A stretch of 64,000 nt of DNA from Bacteroidales bacterium (GTDB lineage Bacteria; Bacteroidota; Bacteroidia; Bacteroidales; UBA932). Below are positions 1 to 8,156 of this stretch, piece by piece. Positions within the stretch are counted from its first letter, which is position 1. Every line of letters starts with the position of its first letter. The position numbers were made by a program, and so were the translations under genes. The DNA is taken from assembly GCA_022653675.1 (NCBI GenBank), contig JALCST010000006.1:1-64000 (forward strand), given 5' to 3'. The notes under the pieces are model-generated. The model was not told the origin of the DNA, ran no database searches, and saw only the letters and a list, made by a program, of their open reading frames with translations.

Positions 1-2
1 TG

Positions 3-524
3 TGTCTTGCGCTTTCGTTGAATGTAAGCGCTCAGGGGAAAAACGATGGTCCATCCCATACGGATGGCGTCGCATACAACTATAATTACAAGAGGGGAAC
101 CCATTTCGGGTTTGAAGGTTCTTTTCTTTATTATTCAGGCTTGACAGAATCGCCTGAGGGTTTGGGAGACCTTCCGGTATGGGGAGAATTTGCGGCTAAC
201 GTAGGATATTCCTGGGGAGACGGATTATATGCCGGTTTTGATCTTGGATGTCTCTATTCAAGTGAGGCTTTATTCCTCGATCCTGCTTTGGTATTAAAAT
301 ATAATTTCAGAAACGATAAGCGGAGCCCTTTCGTCAAGGTAAAGGTCGGATCCAATGTGTTCCCAGACCTTGATAATCCAATACTTTACCAATTTTGTTC
401 TACGAGTGTAGGCGTTGACTTCAGACATTTTTCCGTCTATGTGGGGTATTACAACATCAATATTACATCCTCAGTCTTGACGTGGATAAATTTATGTAAC
501 ATCGGGATCGGATATAATTTTTAG
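3..524 (+). CDS. Small outer-membrane protein, copy 1 (5' end outside window)
   Basis: The reading frame is open from the window edge. Its first codons give CLALSLNVSAQ, which matches the signal-peptide end of the next gene, so the true start lies upstream and an internal TTG is not the start. The mature part has alternating aromatic and polar residues and ends in a terminal aromatic (IGIGYNF), typical of a small outer-membrane beta-barrel. The product family is not recognised. It is paralogous to the gene at 731-1276: about the first 130 bases seen here are essentially identical to 766-896, after which the two diverge sharply. It is probably co-transcribed with that copy. The barrel assignment is inference. 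Confidence 0.7.
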   Translation, partial: CLALSLNVSAQGKNDGPSHTDGVAYNYNYKRGTHFGFEGSFLYYSGLTESPEGLGDLPVWGEFAANVGYSWGDGLYAGFDLGCLYSSEALFLDPALVLKYNFRNDKRSPFVKVKVGSNVFPDLDNPILYQFCSTSVGVDFRHFSVYVGYYNINITSSVLTWINLCNIGIGYNF

Positions 525-527
525 TGG

Positions 528-678
528 TTTCACCGTAGGTAATTTGGGTAAAGAGGCCTCCTGGCTATCCGGAAGGTCGATTTTGGAATGCGGAGTTGTC
601 GACCGAAAAACGACGGGGGCTTTTTGTTGTCTCAACTTACTGAATATCAGCAGTAGTACCCAAATTACCTACGATAAA
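528..678. repeat. Repeat family A, copy A1 (151 bp, inverted termini)
   Basis: The element begins TTTCACCGTAGGTAATTTGG and ends CCAAATTACCTACGATAAA, so its ends are near-perfect inverted repeats. The interior shares AAAGAGGCCTC near the left end and CAGTAGTACCC near the right end with copies at 10739-10891, 14897-15049 and 15233-15385. It starts six bases after the stop codon of the first outer-membrane gene. It holds no credible coding sequence. Confidence 0.75.
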
Positions 679-730
679 TATTTTATTGGAAATGTTAGAT
701 ACATTGTCATTTATCACAAAAAATAATATT

Positions 731-1276
731 ATGAATCGTTCAATCAGGGTATGTGCTTTATTCCTGTGTCTTGCGCTTTCGTTGAATGTAAGCGCTCAGG
801 GGAAAAACGATGGTCCATCCCATACGGATGGCGTCGCATACAACTATAATTACAAGAGGGGAACCCATTTCGGGTTTGAAGGTTCTTTTCTCTATTCTTC
901 AGGTTCAACTGAAGTTATAGCAAACAGTAGTCCGTTATTCGGAGAAATTTCGGCAAACGTAGGTTATTCCTGGGGGGATGGGTTATTTGTTGGTTTCGAT
1001 ATGGGATGTTTATTTTCCGACGGAGCTCTGTTCAATCCGGCTTTGACCGTTAAATATAATTTTAAGAATGATAAGAGAAGCCCCTTCATCAAGGTAAAGA
1101 CAGGGTCTTCATTTTTTTTGATTAACGGGGTCACAGCCTACCAATTCTGTTCAACGAGTGTCGGCGTTGATTTCAGGCACTTTTCCGTCTATGCGGAATC
1201 GTACAACCTCAATCCTTCTTCTTCGATCTTGACATGGGTGTCTTTATTTGGCATAGGGGTAGGATATAATTTTTAG
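731..1276 (+). CDS. Small outer-membrane protein, copy 2
   Basis: A 181-residue secreted protein. Residues 1-22 form a signal peptide (RSIRVCALFLCLALSLNVSAQ). The mature N-terminus (GKNDGPSHTDGVAYNYNYK) is identical to copy 1, while the middle differs (IANSSPLFGE here, PEGLGDLPVWGE in copy 1). It ends GIGVGYNF, a terminal aromatic usual for a barrel closing strand. ATG 731 is chosen because it leads directly into the signal peptide; an upstream in-frame ATG would add hydrophilic residues in front. Function unknown. The tandem arrangement and shared 5' end suggest a recent duplication or gene conversion. Confidence 0.75.
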   Translation: MNRSIRVCALFLCLALSLNVSAQGKNDGPSHTDGVAYNYNYKRGTHFGFEGSFLYSSGSTEVIANSSPLFGEISANVGYSWGDGLFVGFDMGCLFSDGALFNPALTVKYNFKNDKRSPFIKVKTGSSFFLINGVTAYQFCSTSVGVDFRHFSVYAESYNLNPSSSILTWVSLFGIGVGYNF

Positions 1277-1318
1277 TGGTTCCGATTTAGAGAATATGAT
1301 CCTCACCGGATAAAAAGC

Positions 1319-1348
1319 AGGCCGGCCCGAAGCGATACGGGCCGGCCT
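1319..1348. terminator. Bidirectional rho-independent terminator
   Basis: Perfect 11-bp stem AGGCCGGCCCG / CGGGCCGGCCT with an 8-base loop. T residues follow on the plus strand, and an A5 tract at 1312-1316 precedes it, giving a U tract for minus-strand transcripts. It sits between the convergent ends of the outer-membrane pair and uxaC and can serve both. Confidence 0.85.
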
Positions 1349-1374
1349 TTTGGTTAAAAACATCTGTAATTAAT

Positions 1375-2778
1375 TTAGAAACCGAAGTACCTGTCGGCAT
1401 TATTGTAGCATATGTCTTTGACCATTTGGTGAAGGAAAGGCATCTCGCTTTCGGGCAGGCGGCCGGATTCGACATCCTCGCCGATGACGCTGCAGAGTAT
1501 GCGGCGGAAATATTCGTGGCGGGGATATGAGATGAAACTGCGGCTGTCGGTCAGCATTCCGACGAAGCGGCTGAGCAGGCCGACTTCCGACAGTGCGTTG
1601 AGTTGCTTGCGTATCCCGTCCTCCTGGTCGAGGAACCACCACGCCGCACCGTATTGCATTTTCCCTATGCAACTTCCGTCCTGGAAGTTGTAGCACATCG
1701 TAGTGAGAACTTCCGTGTCGCGCGGATCGAGATTGTAAAGTATGGTCTTCGCCAGCTTACCCTCGCCGTCGAGGCGGTCGAACAGTTTGTTACCGGCGGC
1801 TGCGCAGTGCAGGTCATGTATGGAGTCATATCCCGTGTCCGGGCCGAGGACCTTCATCATCCTGCTGTTGTTGTTCCTTATGGCGCCTATGTGGAATTGC
1901 TGTACCCAACCCGATTCGGCATCCATGACCGCGAAATCGTAGAGGGCGGCACTGCGGAACTTGTCCGTCTCCTCGGCTGTCGGCATTTCGCCTTTCATGG
2001 CTTTCGCGAATATGTTTTCGATCTCCGTGTCCGTATAGTCCGAAGCATAGAACGTCTCGATGCCGTGGTCCGAAAGCTTGCAGCCCATGGAGGCGAAGAA
2101 TTCGTGGCGTTTGCGCAACGCATCGAGCATGTCCCTGTACGAACGGATGTCGATGCCGGCGGCGGCCCCGAGTTTTTCTACGTACTTGGAGAACTCTTCG
2201 GGATTGTCGACCGCCATGGCCTTGTCGGGCCGCCATGCGGGGATCACCTTTACCCCGAAAGGATGTTCCATGATCTGTTTGTGGTATTCGAGGCTGTCAA
2301 TTGGGTCGTCGGTGGTGCAGACCGTCCTGACATCGAATTTCTTCATTAACGCCTGGGCGCGGAACCCTTCCGTTTGCAGCATCGCGGTGCATTCGTCGTA
2401 GATCTTACGGGCCGTGCCCGGGTTCAGCAGGTCGTAGACGCCGAATACCCTCGCCAGTTCGAGATGCGTCCAATGATAAAGAGGATTGCGCATCGTGTAA
2501 GGCACGGTTTCCGCCCACTTCATGAATTTCTCGAACGAAGGTTTGTTGCCGGTTATGTAGTCTTCGCTCACTCCGTTCGCCCGCTCGCAACGCCACTTGT
2601 AATGATCGCCGCCGAGCCAGACTTCGGTCAGGTCTTTGAATTGGTAGTTTTCGGCTATCATCTTGGGTGACAAGTGACAATGATAGTCTATTATAGGCAT
2701 TCCCTCGGCACTCCCGTGAAAAAGCTCCCGTGCGGTTTTGCAGGTGAGCATGAAATCCTTATTTATGAAACTCTTCAT
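1375..2778 (-). CDS. uxaC: Glucuronate isomerase (uronate isomerase)
   Basis: A 467-residue protein, the usual UxaC length. UxaC is a cytoplasmic metal-dependent isomerase that converts D-glucuronate to D-fructuronate and D-galacturonate to D-tagaturonate, the first step of hexuronate breakdown. The amidohydrolase-type metal motif HxH is at residues 33-35 (IIDYHCHLSP). Other family stretches visible are TVCTTDDPIDSLEYH, AGNKLFDRLDG and the C-terminal MLTDSRSFISYPRHEYFRR. The start is the ATG at 2778, since upstream codons run into the promoter. It diverges from uxaB across a 125-bp region holding a LacI-type operator over its predicted -33 region. Confidence 0.95.
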   Translation of the reverse strand: MKSFINKDFMLTCKTARELFHGSAEGMPIIDYHCHLSPKMIAENYQFKDLTEVWLGGDHYKWRCERANGVSEDYITGNKPSFEKFMKWAETVPYTMRNPLYHWTHLELARVFGVYDLLNPGTARKIYDECTAMLQTEGFRAQALMKKFDVRTVCTTDDPIDSLEYHKQIMEHPFGVKVIPAWRPDKAMAVDNPEEFSKYVEKLGAAAGIDIRSYRDMLDALRKRHEFFASMGCKLSDHGIETFYASDYTDTEIENIFAKAMKGEMPTAEETDKFRSAALYDFAVMDAESGWVQQFHIGAIRNNNSRMMKVLGPDTGYDSIHDLHCAAAGNKLFDRLDGEGKLAKTILYNLDPRDTEVLTTMCYNFQDGSCIGKMQYGAAWWFLDQEDGIRKQLNALSEVGLLSRFVGMLTDSRSFISYPRHEYFRRILCSVIGEDVESGRLPESEMPFLHQMVKDICYNNADRYFGF

Positions 2779-2796
2779 TAGCGTGATTTTTACATG

Positions 2797-2804
2797 CAAA
2801 TTTA
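2797..2804 (-). promoter_or_regulatory. uxaC -7 promoter box
   Basis: On the minus strand this reads TAAATTTG, matching the Bacteroidota -7 consensus TAnnTTTG. It lies 18 bp upstream of the uxaC start. The operator at 2821-2836 covers the matching -33 position, as expected for repression. Confidence 0.6.
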
Positions 2805-2820
2805 ATAAAAAATCGGAATG

Positions 2821-2836
2821 TCGTGTACGTGCACGA
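2821..2836. promoter_or_regulatory. LacI-type operator of the hexuronate regulon (site 1)
   Basis: TCGTGTACGTGCACGA is palindromic at 14 of 16 positions. The same motif, TCGTGCACGCACACGA, occurs at 7045-7060 between the LacI-family gene and kdgK. Both sites sit 16-17 bp from a TAnnTTTG box, so repression by the local LacI-family protein is the natural reading. Binding is inferred. Confidence 0.7.
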
Positions 2837-2846
2837 AAATAATTGC

Positions 2847-2873
2847 TATTTTTGTGTGCGAATGTTATTTTTG
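2847..2873 (+). promoter_or_regulatory. uxaBA promoter region with two -7 boxes
   Basis: TATTTTTG occurs at 2847-2854 and again at 2866-2873, both matching TAnnTTTG, upstream of the uxaB ATG at 2904. The distal box lies 10 bp from the operator and so would be the regulated one. Which box is used cannot be told from sequence. Confidence 0.5.
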
Positions 2874-2903
2874 TATTCGAAAACAAAAAAAATAAATGTG
2901 AAT

Positions 2904-4340
2904 ATGTTAAGGTTGAACAGAAAAAACGTAGCCGCAAAGAGCTACACCGAAAAAGTGATCCAGTTCGGAGAGGGGAATTTCCTCCGTGGCTTCGCCGACT
3001 GGATAATATGGAATATGGACCGGAGAATAGGTTTCGACGCATCTGTGGTGGTGGTACAGCCGATCGCGAAGGGTATGGCCGGCGTCCTGAACGAACAGGA
3101 TGGGCTTTATGACCTGAACCTTCAGGGATTGGACGGAGGTAAACCGGTGAACAGCATCGAAATGATAGATGTCGTCAGCCGTGCCATAAATCCCTACGAA
3201 GATTTCGACGCTTATCTCAAATTGGCTGAAGACCCTAACATGAGATTCATAATCTCGAATACGACCGAGGCCGGCATCGCATTCGATCCGGAATGCAAAC
3301 CGGGCGACAGGCCGGCTCTTTCCTATCCTGGCAAGCTGACCCAGCTCCTGTATCACCGTTACGAATATTTCAATGGGGATTTGACGAAGGGCTTCATCAT
3401 TTTCCCGTGCGAACTCATTTTCCTGAACGGAAAGGAATTGAAGAAATGCATCGAGCAATATATCGACTCATGGAAACTTCCCGACGGATTCCGCAAATGG
3501 TTCGAAACAGCCTGCGGGGTTTACTGCACGCTCGTCGACAGGATCACGCCGGGTTATCCGAAGGACAATATCGGAGAGCTCCTGAAGATTATCGGCTATG
3601 ACGACCGCCTGGTCGACAAGGCCGAGATATTCCATCTATGGGTCATCGAAGCTCCCGAAAGCGTGGAGAAGGAATTCCCCGCGGACAAGGCCGGGCTGCA
3701 CGTCAAGTTCGTCCCGTCCGAGGCCCCTTACCATGCGCGCAAGGTCACCCTGCTGAACGGCCCCCATACGGTCCTTTCGCCGGTAGGCTACCTCAGCGGT
3801 CTGGACACCGTACGCGAATGCTGCGAGGATCCCCTTATAGGCCGCTTCGTGAACAAGGTAATGTACGACGAACTACTCGGGACGCTCGACCTTCCTCACG
3901 ACGAGCTTAAGAAATTCGCGGACGACGTACACGAGCGTTTCTGCAACCCGTTCGTAAAACACTTCGTGACCAGCATAATGCTGAATTCCTTCCCGAAGTA
4001 CAGGACCCGCGACCTGCCGGGGTTGAAAACTTACCTGGAACGCAACGGGAAGCTGCCCGAGGGACTCGTGCTCGGGCTCGCGGCGATCATCACATATTAC
4101 AGGGGAGGCAAGAGGGGAGAGGACACGATCGTTCCGAACGACGATCCCGCGATAATGGAATTGCTCAAGGATCTTTGGTCCAAGGGGTGCCTGGATTGCC
4201 TTGCCAAGGGAGTTCTCGGTGCCGAAAACATCTGGGGCGAAGACCTGAACGAAATCCCCGGCCTGACTGAACTGGTAGAAAGGGATATCGCCCTCATTCA
4301 GGAAAAGAGTATGGAAGCAGCTGTGGAAAGCATACTTTAA
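2904..4340 (+). CDS. uxaB: Tagaturonate reductase (altronate oxidoreductase)
   Basis: A 478-residue member of the mannitol dehydrogenase family. UxaB reduces D-tagaturonate to D-altronate with NADH in the cytoplasm. The N-terminal dinucleotide-binding signature GEGNFLRGF is at residues 22-30. The catalytic Lys-Asn-His triad of the family is seen as K280, N285 and H288 in KVTLLNGPH. ATG 2904 is preferred over an upstream in-frame start because the latter would begin inside the promoter. It is followed 10 bp later by uxaA, forming a uxaBA operon. A fructuronate reductase (UxuB) is a related alternative, but the neighbouring uxaA points to the galacturonate branch. Confidence 0.92.
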   Translation: MLRLNRKNVAAKSYTEKVIQFGEGNFLRGFADWIIWNMDRRIGFDASVVVVQPIAKGMAGVLNEQDGLYDLNLQGLDGGKPVNSIEMIDVVSRAINPYEDFDAYLKLAEDPNMRFIISNTTEAGIAFDPECKPGDRPALSYPGKLTQLLYHRYEYFNGDLTKGFIIFPCELIFLNGKELKKCIEQYIDSWKLPDGFRKWFETACGVYCTLVDRITPGYPKDNIGELLKIIGYDDRLVDKAEIFHLWVIEAPESVEKEFPADKAGLHVKFVPSEAPYHARKVTLLNGPHTVLSPVGYLSGLDTVRECCEDPLIGRFVNKVMYDELLGTLDLPHDELKKFADDVHERFCNPFVKHFVTSIMLNSFPKYRTRDLPGLKTYLERNGKLPEGLVLGLAAIITYYRGGKRGEDTIVPNDDPAIMELLKDLWSKGCLDCLAKGVLGAENIWGEDLNEIPGLTELVERDIALIQEKSMEAAVESIL

Positions 4341-4350
4341 TTCCTGTGCC

Positions 4351-5841
4351 ATGGCCGAATACATACGCATAGACGGTAAGGACAATGTCGCCGTCGCAGT
4401 CAACCGGCTTTCCAAGGGGACTTCGTTAAATGTCGACGGCCGGGCGGTGATTCTGGCCGAAGATATCCCGGCGGGCAACAAGTTCGCACTGTCCGACCTT
4501 CCGGCCGGAGGGACCGTGGTCAAATACGGTTTCCCGATAGGACATCTTACCAAAGCCGTCCCAAAAGGAGGTCTCGTAGATCATAATTGCCTTAAGACTG
4601 GTCTCGATGGCTTGCTCGAATATTCCTATAGTCCCGATCTGGAAGAGATTCCCGCGTCGGAGCCGCGGACCTTCCGGGGATTCGAGCGTGCAAACGGGGA
4701 GGTCGGCATCAGGAACCAGATATGGATCATACCTACCGTGGGGTGCGTAAACGGCACCTGTCTCAGGCTGGCGGAGCTGTTCAACGCTGAGATTTCCGGC
4801 CGGGCGGGTTCGGTGGATGCGGTGGTCGCATTTCCCCACGATTACGGTTGTTCGCAGCTCGGGGACGACTTTCAGAATACCCGCAAGGTATTGCGCGACA
4901 TGGTGCTGCATCCCAATGCGGGCGGCGTGCTGGTCGTCGGGCTGGGATGCGAGAATAACCAGCTTGGAGAATTCATGGATTTCGTAGGCCCTGTCGATGC
5001 TTCGCGCATCAAGGCTTTCGAGACGCAGAAGGTGGATGACGAGATCGAATACGGCCTGGCCATGCTGCGCGAAATATTCATCGTCGTTTCCTCTGACAGG
5101 CGTACCGAGTGCCCTGCAAGTGATCTCAGGATAGGCCTGAAATGCGGCGGCAGCGACGGATTCAGCGGCATTTCTGCAAATCCCCTCGTAGGCAGGTTCA
5201 GCGACTGGCTCGTATCCCAGGGAGGCACCACCGTCTTGACCGAAGTCCCGGAAATGTTCGGAGCCGAAACTCTGCTAATGAACCGCTGTGCCGACAAGTC
5301 GGTATTCGACAAGACCGTTTCCATGATCAACGGCTTCAAGAAGTATTTCATCGGCAACGGGATGCCGATTTACGAAAACCCTTCGCCGGGGAACAAGGAG
5401 GGAGGAATATCCACGCTCGAGGAGAAATCTCTGGGTTGCACACAGAAGAGCGGGAGAAGCATTGTCCGCGACGTGCTGGAATACGGGGACAGGCTCAAGA
5501 CGAAAGGACTGAACCTGCTGTCCTCTCCCGGCAACGACCTGGTGGCGGCAGGGGCATTGGCTTCCAGCGGCTGCCAGATGGTTCTATTCACTACCGGCCG
5601 CGGAACCCCTTTCGGGACGTTCGTCCCGACGATGAAGATATCTACCAATACGCCTCTCTTCGAACATAAGCCGGGCTGGATGGATTTCAATGCCGGCCGT
5701 ATCATCGATGGCGACTCTTTCGATGCGCTGCTGCCTCAATTCATAGACAAGGTGCTTGCAGCCGCATCGGGCGCCCCTGTCAGGAACGAGTACAACGGGT
5801 TCAGGGAACTCGCCATCTTCAAGACGGGAGTCACGCTCTAA
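4351..5841 (+). CDS. uxaA: Altronate dehydratase
   Basis: A 496-residue UxaA-family enzyme. It dehydrates D-altronate to 2-keto-3-deoxygluconate (KDG), the substrate of the downstream kinase. Residues 1 to about 95 form the small SAF-type N-terminal domain. The larger C-terminal domain carries the family stretches GIRNQIWIIPTVGCVN, HDYGCSQLGDD, GLGCENNQ, LKCGGSDGFSG and FTTGRGTPFG. The full-length family domain order is present with no truncation. It lies 10 bp after uxaB and shares its promoter and operator. Confidence 0.94.
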   Translation: MAEYIRIDGKDNVAVAVNRLSKGTSLNVDGRAVILAEDIPAGNKFALSDLPAGGTVVKYGFPIGHLTKAVPKGGLVDHNCLKTGLDGLLEYSYSPDLEEIPASEPRTFRGFERANGEVGIRNQIWIIPTVGCVNGTCLRLAELFNAEISGRAGSVDAVVAFPHDYGCSQLGDDFQNTRKVLRDMVLHPNAGGVLVVGLGCENNQLGEFMDFVGPVDASRIKAFETQKVDDEIEYGLAMLREIFIVVSSDRRTECPASDLRIGLKCGGSDGFSGISANPLVGRFSDWLVSQGGTTVLTEVPEMFGAETLLMNRCADKSVFDKTVSMINGFKKYFIGNGMPIYENPSPGNKEGGISTLEEKSLGCTQKSGRSIVRDVLEYGDRLKTKGLNLLSSPGNDLVAAGALASSGCQMVLFTTGRGTPFGTFVPTMKISTNTPLFEHKPGWMDFNAGRIIDGDSFDALLPQFIDKVLAAASGAPVRNEYNGFRELAIFKTGVTL

Positions 5842-5940
5842 ATCACGCTTTGAACGGTGATGCGCTGATTTTCAGTATGTTCCTCCTGCATCTCCGCTAT
5901 CGAAGAGTTATGCTCTGATTTGTGTTGGGGTGATCTTTTA
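5842..5940. other. Convergent intergenic gap, uxaA / lacI-type gene
   Basis: This 99-bp tail-to-tail spacer contains only a weak ATCAC/GTGAT inverted repeat near 5842-5861 and no T-rich terminator that I can support. Confidence 0.4.
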
Positions 5941-6993
5941 TTAGTAGTAATCGATGTTGAAGCGGGTGAGAAGGTCCATGTGCATGTAATTGTCTTTCTT
6001 GGCCGGAGTCTTTTTCAGGACTATGTAATCCGTAAGAGCCTGTATCGCATAGAATGACTGCATGTCGGCATGCTGGGTGATGAGAGCCTGCACGGTGCCT
6101 GTCCTCAAAGCGTTGAGGTTTCTTTTGAGGCTGTCGTAGCCCAATACCCTGCGATCGGGATCGGGATGCTTTTCCAGATAATTGGTAATAAGGTAAACCC
6201 GTGAGTTGAACATCACTATGTGCTTGAAATCCGGATGTTCCGAAAAGAATTTTTCCAAGGTGGACTCTATCCCCTCGGTATCGTTCGGGTAAATGAAAAC
6301 GTTCTGCACCTCGCAGTCGGGGAAGTGCTCCGACATATAGTCCATGAATCCCTCACGCCTGTTTACGGTAGGGTCCGACTGCCGGTTCTTGTCCCTTACG
6401 ATGCGTACCACGGCGGCTTTCCCCGGATTCTTTCCCAACGTCAGAAGGTCGGCGCAAAGATATCCACTCTGGTACATCGGCATCCCGAAATATGCGAAAT
6501 AGTCGTCTTCTTCTATCTTCGAGTCGATATAAACGTAGGGAATCCGGTTCTCGGCCAGTTTCTCCACGAAATTGCGTGTCTCGTTCTTGAACATCGGTGC
6601 GAGAACCACTCCGGAAGGGTCGTTCTTAATGACCTCTTCGCAGGATGCCTTGAAAGACTCTATGTCGTATTGGTTGTAAAAGAATGGTATTACTTTGACA
6701 TTGAATGGTTTGGCCATTTCTATTCCCCTTGTTACGCCTTCGTTCGACATGGCCCAGTAATCCCCTTCGTGGAATTGCGGCATAAGGCATGCGACCAGGT
6801 GTTCCTTGTTCGAGGCAAGCATGGAGGCGAAGATGTTCGGCTCGTAGCCGAGTTCTTCTATAGCCTTCATAACCTTCTCTTTGCTCTTTTCCGATACTTC
6901 GCCCCTGTTGTGGATGACCCTGTCGACCGTGCCTTTGGATATGCCGGCTTTTTTCGCGACATCCTTTATAGTGATTTTGCTGTACTTCTCCAT
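5941..6993 (-). CDS. LacI-family transcriptional regulator of hexuronate use
   Basis: A 350-residue repressor. The N-terminal LacI helix-turn-helix spans about residues 6-53 (ITIKDVAKKAGISKGTVDRV and the hinge-proximal EELGYEPN). The remainder is a periplasmic-binding-protein-like sensor domain. It sits inside the hexuronate cluster, divergent from kdgK, and two copies of one LacI-type palindrome lie in the cluster's two divergent promoter regions. I infer that it represses uxaC, uxaBA, kdgK-eda-exuT and probably itself, and that a hexuronate or pathway intermediate is the inducer. The ligand is not determinable from sequence. Confidence 0.88.
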   Translation of the reverse strand: MEKYSKITIKDVAKKAGISKGTVDRVIHNRGEVSEKSKEKVMKAIEELGYEPNIFASMLASNKEHLVACLMPQFHEGDYWAMSNEGVTRGIEMAKPFNVKVIPFFYNQYDIESFKASCEEVIKNDPSGVVLAPMFKNETRNFVEKLAENRIPYVYIDSKIEEDDYFAYFGMPMYQSGYLCADLLTLGKNPGKAAVVRIVRDKNRQSDPTVNRREGFMDYMSEHFPDCEVQNVFIYPNDTEGIESTLEKFFSEHPDFKHIVMFNSRVYLITNYLEKHPDPDRRVLGYDSLKRNLNALRTGTVQALITQHADMQSFYAIQALTDYIVLKKTPAKKDNYMHMDLLTRFNIDYY

Positions 6994-7015
6994 TTATGGC
7001 GCTTTTAATTGCAGA

Positions 7016-7023
7016 CAAATATA
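7016..7023 (-). promoter_or_regulatory. -7 box of the LacI-family gene
   Basis: The minus strand reads TATATTTG, matching TAnnTTTG, 22 bp upstream of the start codon. The operator at 7045-7060 is 21 bp further upstream, compatible with autoregulation. Confidence 0.5.
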
Positions 7024-7044
7024 TGAAAAATATTTGTCATCTTT

Positions 7045-7060
7045 TCGTGCACGCACACGA
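7045..7060. promoter_or_regulatory. LacI-type operator of the hexuronate regulon (site 2)
   Basis: TCGTGCACGCACACGA differs from site 1 (2821-2836) at few positions and is palindromic in the same way (TCGTG ... CACGA). It ends 17 bp before the kdgK -7 box, so it overlaps the expected -33 element. Geometry matches that at uxaC. Confidence 0.7.
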
Positions 7061-7077
7061 CAATTATAAAAAATGAC

Positions 7078-7085
7078 TAAATTTG
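7078..7085 (+). promoter_or_regulatory. kdgK-eda-exuT -7 promoter box
   Basis: TAAATTTG matches TAnnTTTG and lies 19 bp before the kdgK start codon at 7105. The upstream operator covers the -33 position. Confidence 0.6.
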
Positions 7086-7104
7086 TGTCATAATAGTTGA
7101 AATC

Positions 7105-8142
7105 ATGAAAAGAGTTGTCACTTTCGGAGAAATAATGCTTCGCCTTGCGACTCCCGGCTACGAGAGGTTCTGTCAGGCTGACAGTTACAATGCGACGTTC
7201 GGCGGAGGGGAAGCCAATGTGGCCGTTTCGCTCGCCAATTACGGCATCGATGCCGAGTTCGTAACGCGGCTGCCCGAGAACGACATCGCGGAAGCCTGCA
7301 TTGCGGATCTCAGGAGGCACAATGTCCGTACCGGAAACATAATCAGGGGCGGAGAGCGTCTCGGAATCTATTTTCTCGAGACAGGGGCGGTCGCACGTCC
7401 TAGCAAGGTGATTTATGACCGCGCCCACTCCTCCGTTTCCGAGATACGTCCGGGTATGGTGGACTGGGAAAGGGTCCTGAAGGGAGCCGACTGGTTCCAT
7501 TGGACCGGAATAACCCCGGCCATATCCCAAGGGGCCGCCGATACCTGCCTGGAAGCGGTTAGAGTGGCCAACAGGCTCGGCGTTTTCGTCTCCTGCGACC
7601 TGAACTATCGCAAGAATCTTTGGAAATACGGCAAGAGTGCCGGCGAGGTCATGCCTGACCTCGTTGCCGGATGCGATCTTATCCTCGGCAACGAGGAGGA
7701 TGCCGAGAAGGTGTTTGGGATCAAGCCCGAACATTTCGACGCTTTGGCCACTGCCGGTAAAGTGGATGCCTCGAAGTTCGAAAGCGTCTGCAAGCAACTG
7801 ATGGCGAAGTTCCCGCGTGCGAAGAAAGTGGCCATAACCCTGAGAGGTTCGGTCAATGCGAACATAAACACATGGGGCGGCTGCATCTATTCCGACGGGA
7901 CGTTGAAGCAGTCGCGCAGATATGAGATCACCGACATAGTCGACAGGGTCGGCGGAGGCGATTCCTTCATGGGAGGACTTATTTACGGCCTGCTCACTTA
8001 CGGCGACGATCGGAAGGCACTGGATTTCGCGGCTGCGGCGTCGTGCCTCAAGCATACCGTTTACGGTGACTATAATCTCGTCACCGTTCCGGAAGTGGAG
8101 AAATTAATGAGTGGGGACACATCCGGAAGGGTTTCCCGCTAA
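7105..8142 (+). CDS. kdgK: 2-keto-3-deoxygluconate kinase
   Basis: A 345-residue PfkB-family sugar kinase. It phosphorylates KDG to 2-keto-3-deoxy-6-phosphogluconate (KDPG). The N-terminal substrate region (GEIMLRL, FGGGEANVAVSLANYG) and the C-terminal nucleotide/anion-hole motif GGGDSFMGG are clear; the catalytic base is D286 in that motif. The first motif position is Gly rather than the common Ala (GAGD), as in many KDG kinases. It heads the kdgK-eda-exuT operon, 14 bp before eda. Confidence 0.93.
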   Translation: MKRVVTFGEIMLRLATPGYERFCQADSYNATFGGGEANVAVSLANYGIDAEFVTRLPENDIAEACIADLRRHNVRTGNIIRGGERLGIYFLETGAVARPSKVIYDRAHSSVSEIRPGMVDWERVLKGADWFHWTGITPAISQGAADTCLEAVRVANRLGVFVSCDLNYRKNLWKYGKSAGEVMPDLVAGCDLILGNEEDAEKVFGIKPEHFDALATAGKVDASKFESVCKQLMAKFPRAKKVAITLRGSVNANINTWGGCIYSDGTLKQSRRYEITDIVDRVGGGDSFMGGLIYGLLTYGDDRKALDFAAAASCLKHTVYGDYNLVTVPEVEKLMSGDTSGRVSR

Positions 8143-8156
8143 ACAATAACAATATC

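Noticed and set aside
544-726. A 60-codon frame within repeat A1
   Set aside because: It falls inside a non-coding repeat whose other copies do not keep the frame open.
1603-2349. A long open frame (about 248 codons) antisense to uxaC
   Set aside because: It lies wholly inside a conserved enzyme gene, has no family features, and is explained by the GC-biased third codon positions of uxaC.
6994-8055. A 353-codon frame antisense to kdgK
   Set aside because: Same explanation: it mirrors kdgK codon bias, would erase the divergent promoter and operator, and has no recognisable domain.
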